Origin: Hydrogenophilales bacterium RIFOXYD1_FULL_62_11
GTDB lineage: Bacteria > Pseudomonadota > Gammaproteobacteria > Burkholderiales > Thiobacillaceae
DNA length: 7,064 nucleotides
Reading direction: 5' to 3'
NCBI GenBank assembly: GCA_001802655.1
Contig: MGZO01000119.1
Location: 36,104-43,167 of the forward strand
Below are positions 6,059-7,064 of the stretch, piece by piece. The position numbers and the translations under genes are program-made. The notes under the pieces are model-generated. The model ran no database searches, was not told the DNA's origin, and saw nothing but the letters and a program-made list of their open reading frames with translations. The stretch's first letter is position 1, and each line of letters starts with the position of its first letter.

Positions 6059-6930
6059 GACTCAAGGGGCGCGAGAAAGCGCGCTTCCAGTTCCTGCAAA
6101 TTCAATTCCTGCAAAATCTGCTGCAAGCGTTCGCGGGCGTTGCCGCGCGGTGCGCCAGTGTGGGTGGCGATGATGAGTTCGTTCTTCATCGAATGCTCCC
6201 AGCCGACCAGCTCGGTGACGGTGAGCTGGTAACCGTGCGATTCCAGTTGCAGGCAGCGCAGCACGTTGGTGAGCTGGCTGCCGAACTCGCGGGTGTGGAT
6301 GGGATGGCGCCAGATTTCAGACAGCGGCGTTTTACCGAATGAATCGTTTTTATGTTTGCGTAGCACCGAGGCGACCTCGGCCTGGCAGCACGGCACCAGC
6401 ACGATGTGGCGTGCCCTTTTGGCCAACGCGAATTGAATCGCATCGTCGGTTGCCGTGTTGCAGGCGTGCAGCGCGGTGACGATGTCGATGGTGGCGGGCA
6501 GCTGCGCCGATTGCGTTGATTCCGCCACCGTGGTGTTGATGAAGCTCATGCGCGAAAAGCCCAGCTTTGCCGCCAGCGTACGCGATTTTTCCACCAGCTC
6601 GTCGCGCGTTTCGATGCCGTAGATGTGGCTGCCGGGTCGCTCTTTCAGATACAGGTCGTAGAGGATGAAGCCGAGATAGGATTTGCCCGCGCCGTGGTCG
6701 GCCAGGGTCAGCGTGTCCTGCCGGCTCAGTACCTCATTCAACAGCGGTTCGATGAAATTGCACAGGTGGGTGACCTGCTTCAGCTTGCGGCGACTGTCCT
6801 GGTTGAGCTTGCCGTCGCGCGTCAGGATATGCAGCTCCTTCAGCAGCTCGATCGACTGGCCGGGGCGCAGCACATCGGCCAGCGGGTCGACGAAGGCGGG
6901 TTTGGTGATGGGCTGGCGGGTGTTTTTCAT
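6055..6930 (-). CDS. SAM-dependent methyltransferase (Methyltransf_32 type)
   Basis: A 291-residue class I methyltransferase of the PF13679 type, the family that includes eukaryotic GSTCD/METTL25-like proteins. A helical N-terminal part (about 20-70) precedes motif I, LADHGAGKSYLGF (76-88), the glycine-rich SAM-binding loop. The acidic residue after strand 2 is Glu107 in YGIE. TALHACNTATDDAI (152-165) and VPCCQAE (179-185) are the later conserved blocks; the paired cysteines recur in this family. The C-terminus (about 265-291) is a helical tail. The methyl acceptor is unknown; RNA and protein are both possible. The start is secure: AGGA (6940-6937 on this strand) lies 6 nt before ATG. A competing ATG at 6937 is out of frame. 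It converges on yaeQ with a 4-bp overlap and has a candidate promoter at 7007-7034. Confidence 0.85.
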   Translation of the reverse strand: MKNTRQPITKPAFVDPLADVLRPGQSIELLKELHILTRDGKLNQDSRRKLKQVTHLCNFIEPLLNEVLSRQDTLTLADHGAGKSYLGFILYDLYLKERPGSHIYGIETRDELVEKSRTLAAKLGFSRMSFINTTVAESTQSAQLPATIDIVTALHACNTATDDAIQFALAKRARHIVLVPCCQAEVASVLRKHKNDSFGKTPLSEIWRHPIHTREFGSQLTNVLRCLQLESHGYQLTVTELVGWEHSMKNELIIATHTGAPRGNARERLQQILQELNLQELEARFLAPLES

Positions 6931-6995
6931 GCTGCATCCTGCCGCGTCGGATCAGGCAGGCGCACGTGCTGTGGGGAGGGAGTCGCTTTGTCCAT
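6927..6995 (-). CDS. Possible 22-codon leader ORF overlapping the methyltransferase start
   Basis: ATG at 6995 opens a 22-codon frame beginning MDKATPSPQHVRLPD and ending with a TGA at 6929-6927. This stop shares ATGA with the methyltransferase start, the classic arrangement for translational coupling. It starts about 5 nt after the predicted transcription start, so it would be nearly leaderless; no Shine-Dalgarno sequence precedes it. The peptide resembles nothing I recognise. The methyltransferase has its own good ribosome binding site inside this frame, so the ORF may be chance. Confidence 0.2.
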   Translation of the reverse strand: MDKATPSPQHVRLPDPTRQDAA

Positions 6996-7006
6996 GAGGG
7001 GCTGCA

Positions 7007-7034
7007 GTTAAAGAGGATGCGCGAAGAGTATCAA
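7007..7034 (-). promoter_or_regulatory. Candidate sigma70 promoter of the methyltransferase gene
   Basis: Read on the minus strand, TTGATA (7034-7029) and TTTAAC (7012-7007) are separated by 16 bp; they match four or five of six bases of the -35 and four of six of the -10 consensus. Transcription would begin near 7000, about 70 nt before the methyltransferase ATG. The spacing is one base short of ideal. Confidence 0.45.
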
Positions 7035-7064
7035 AGCCCGCGTTGGATTAATCCTGTGTGCCCG

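Noticed and set aside
6734..6937. ATG at 6937 (minus strand) as an alternative methyltransferase start
   Set aside because: It opens a different frame that yields an unrelated 67-residue shadow; ATG 6930 has the well-spaced AGGA and leads into the SAM-binding domain.

Overview
The window is ordinary, densely coded bacterial chromosome of high GC content, with six substantial protein genes and one small cold-shock gene. YaeQ, a TIGR02281-type membrane-anchored aspartic protease, a YbaK/EbsC-type deacylase and an AAA_32/Lon_C protease together suggest a Betaproteobacterium, perhaps of the Thiobacillus/Nitrosomonadales kind. That placement is inference from gene content and codon style; there is no rRNA or other marker. 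I see no transposase, phage gene, tRNA, rRNA or CRISPR array.

Layout. Bases 1-126 are a leader holding a long-range inverted repeat. A polysaccharide pyruvyl transferase-family gene (127-1368, +) is followed after 25 bp by an 813-residue Lon-like AAA protease gene (1394-3835, +); the two are probably cotranscribed. A 59-bp gap containing a dyad symmetry and a strong Shine-Dalgarno sequence leads to a YbaK/EbsC-family deacylase (3895-4371, +). After 146 bp comes a single-pass, membrane-anchored retropepsin-like protease (4518-5063, +). A perfect TTGACA hexamer overlapping its stop codon probably belongs to the promoter of the cold-shock gene (5202-5408, +), which has a leader of about 110 nt with switch-like structure and ends in a textbook terminator. 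yaeQ (5516-6058, +) follows with its own -10 element. It converges with, and overlaps by 4 bp, a Methyltransf_32-type SAM-dependent methyltransferase (6055-6930, -). That gene has its own candidate promoter near the right edge and possibly a coupled 22-codon leader ORF.

How the genes relate. No single pathway is evident. Several are quality-control or stress genes: a Lon-like protease, a tRNA-editing-type deacylase, a periplasmic-type protease and an RNA-chaperone cold-shock protein. Apart from the first two genes, however, they look like separate transcription units. The most interesting non-coding signal is the cold-shock leader. There, a short hairpin with a nine-T tract lies inside a possible helix that would hide the ribosome binding site. 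I found no convincing wholly new multi-gene system.
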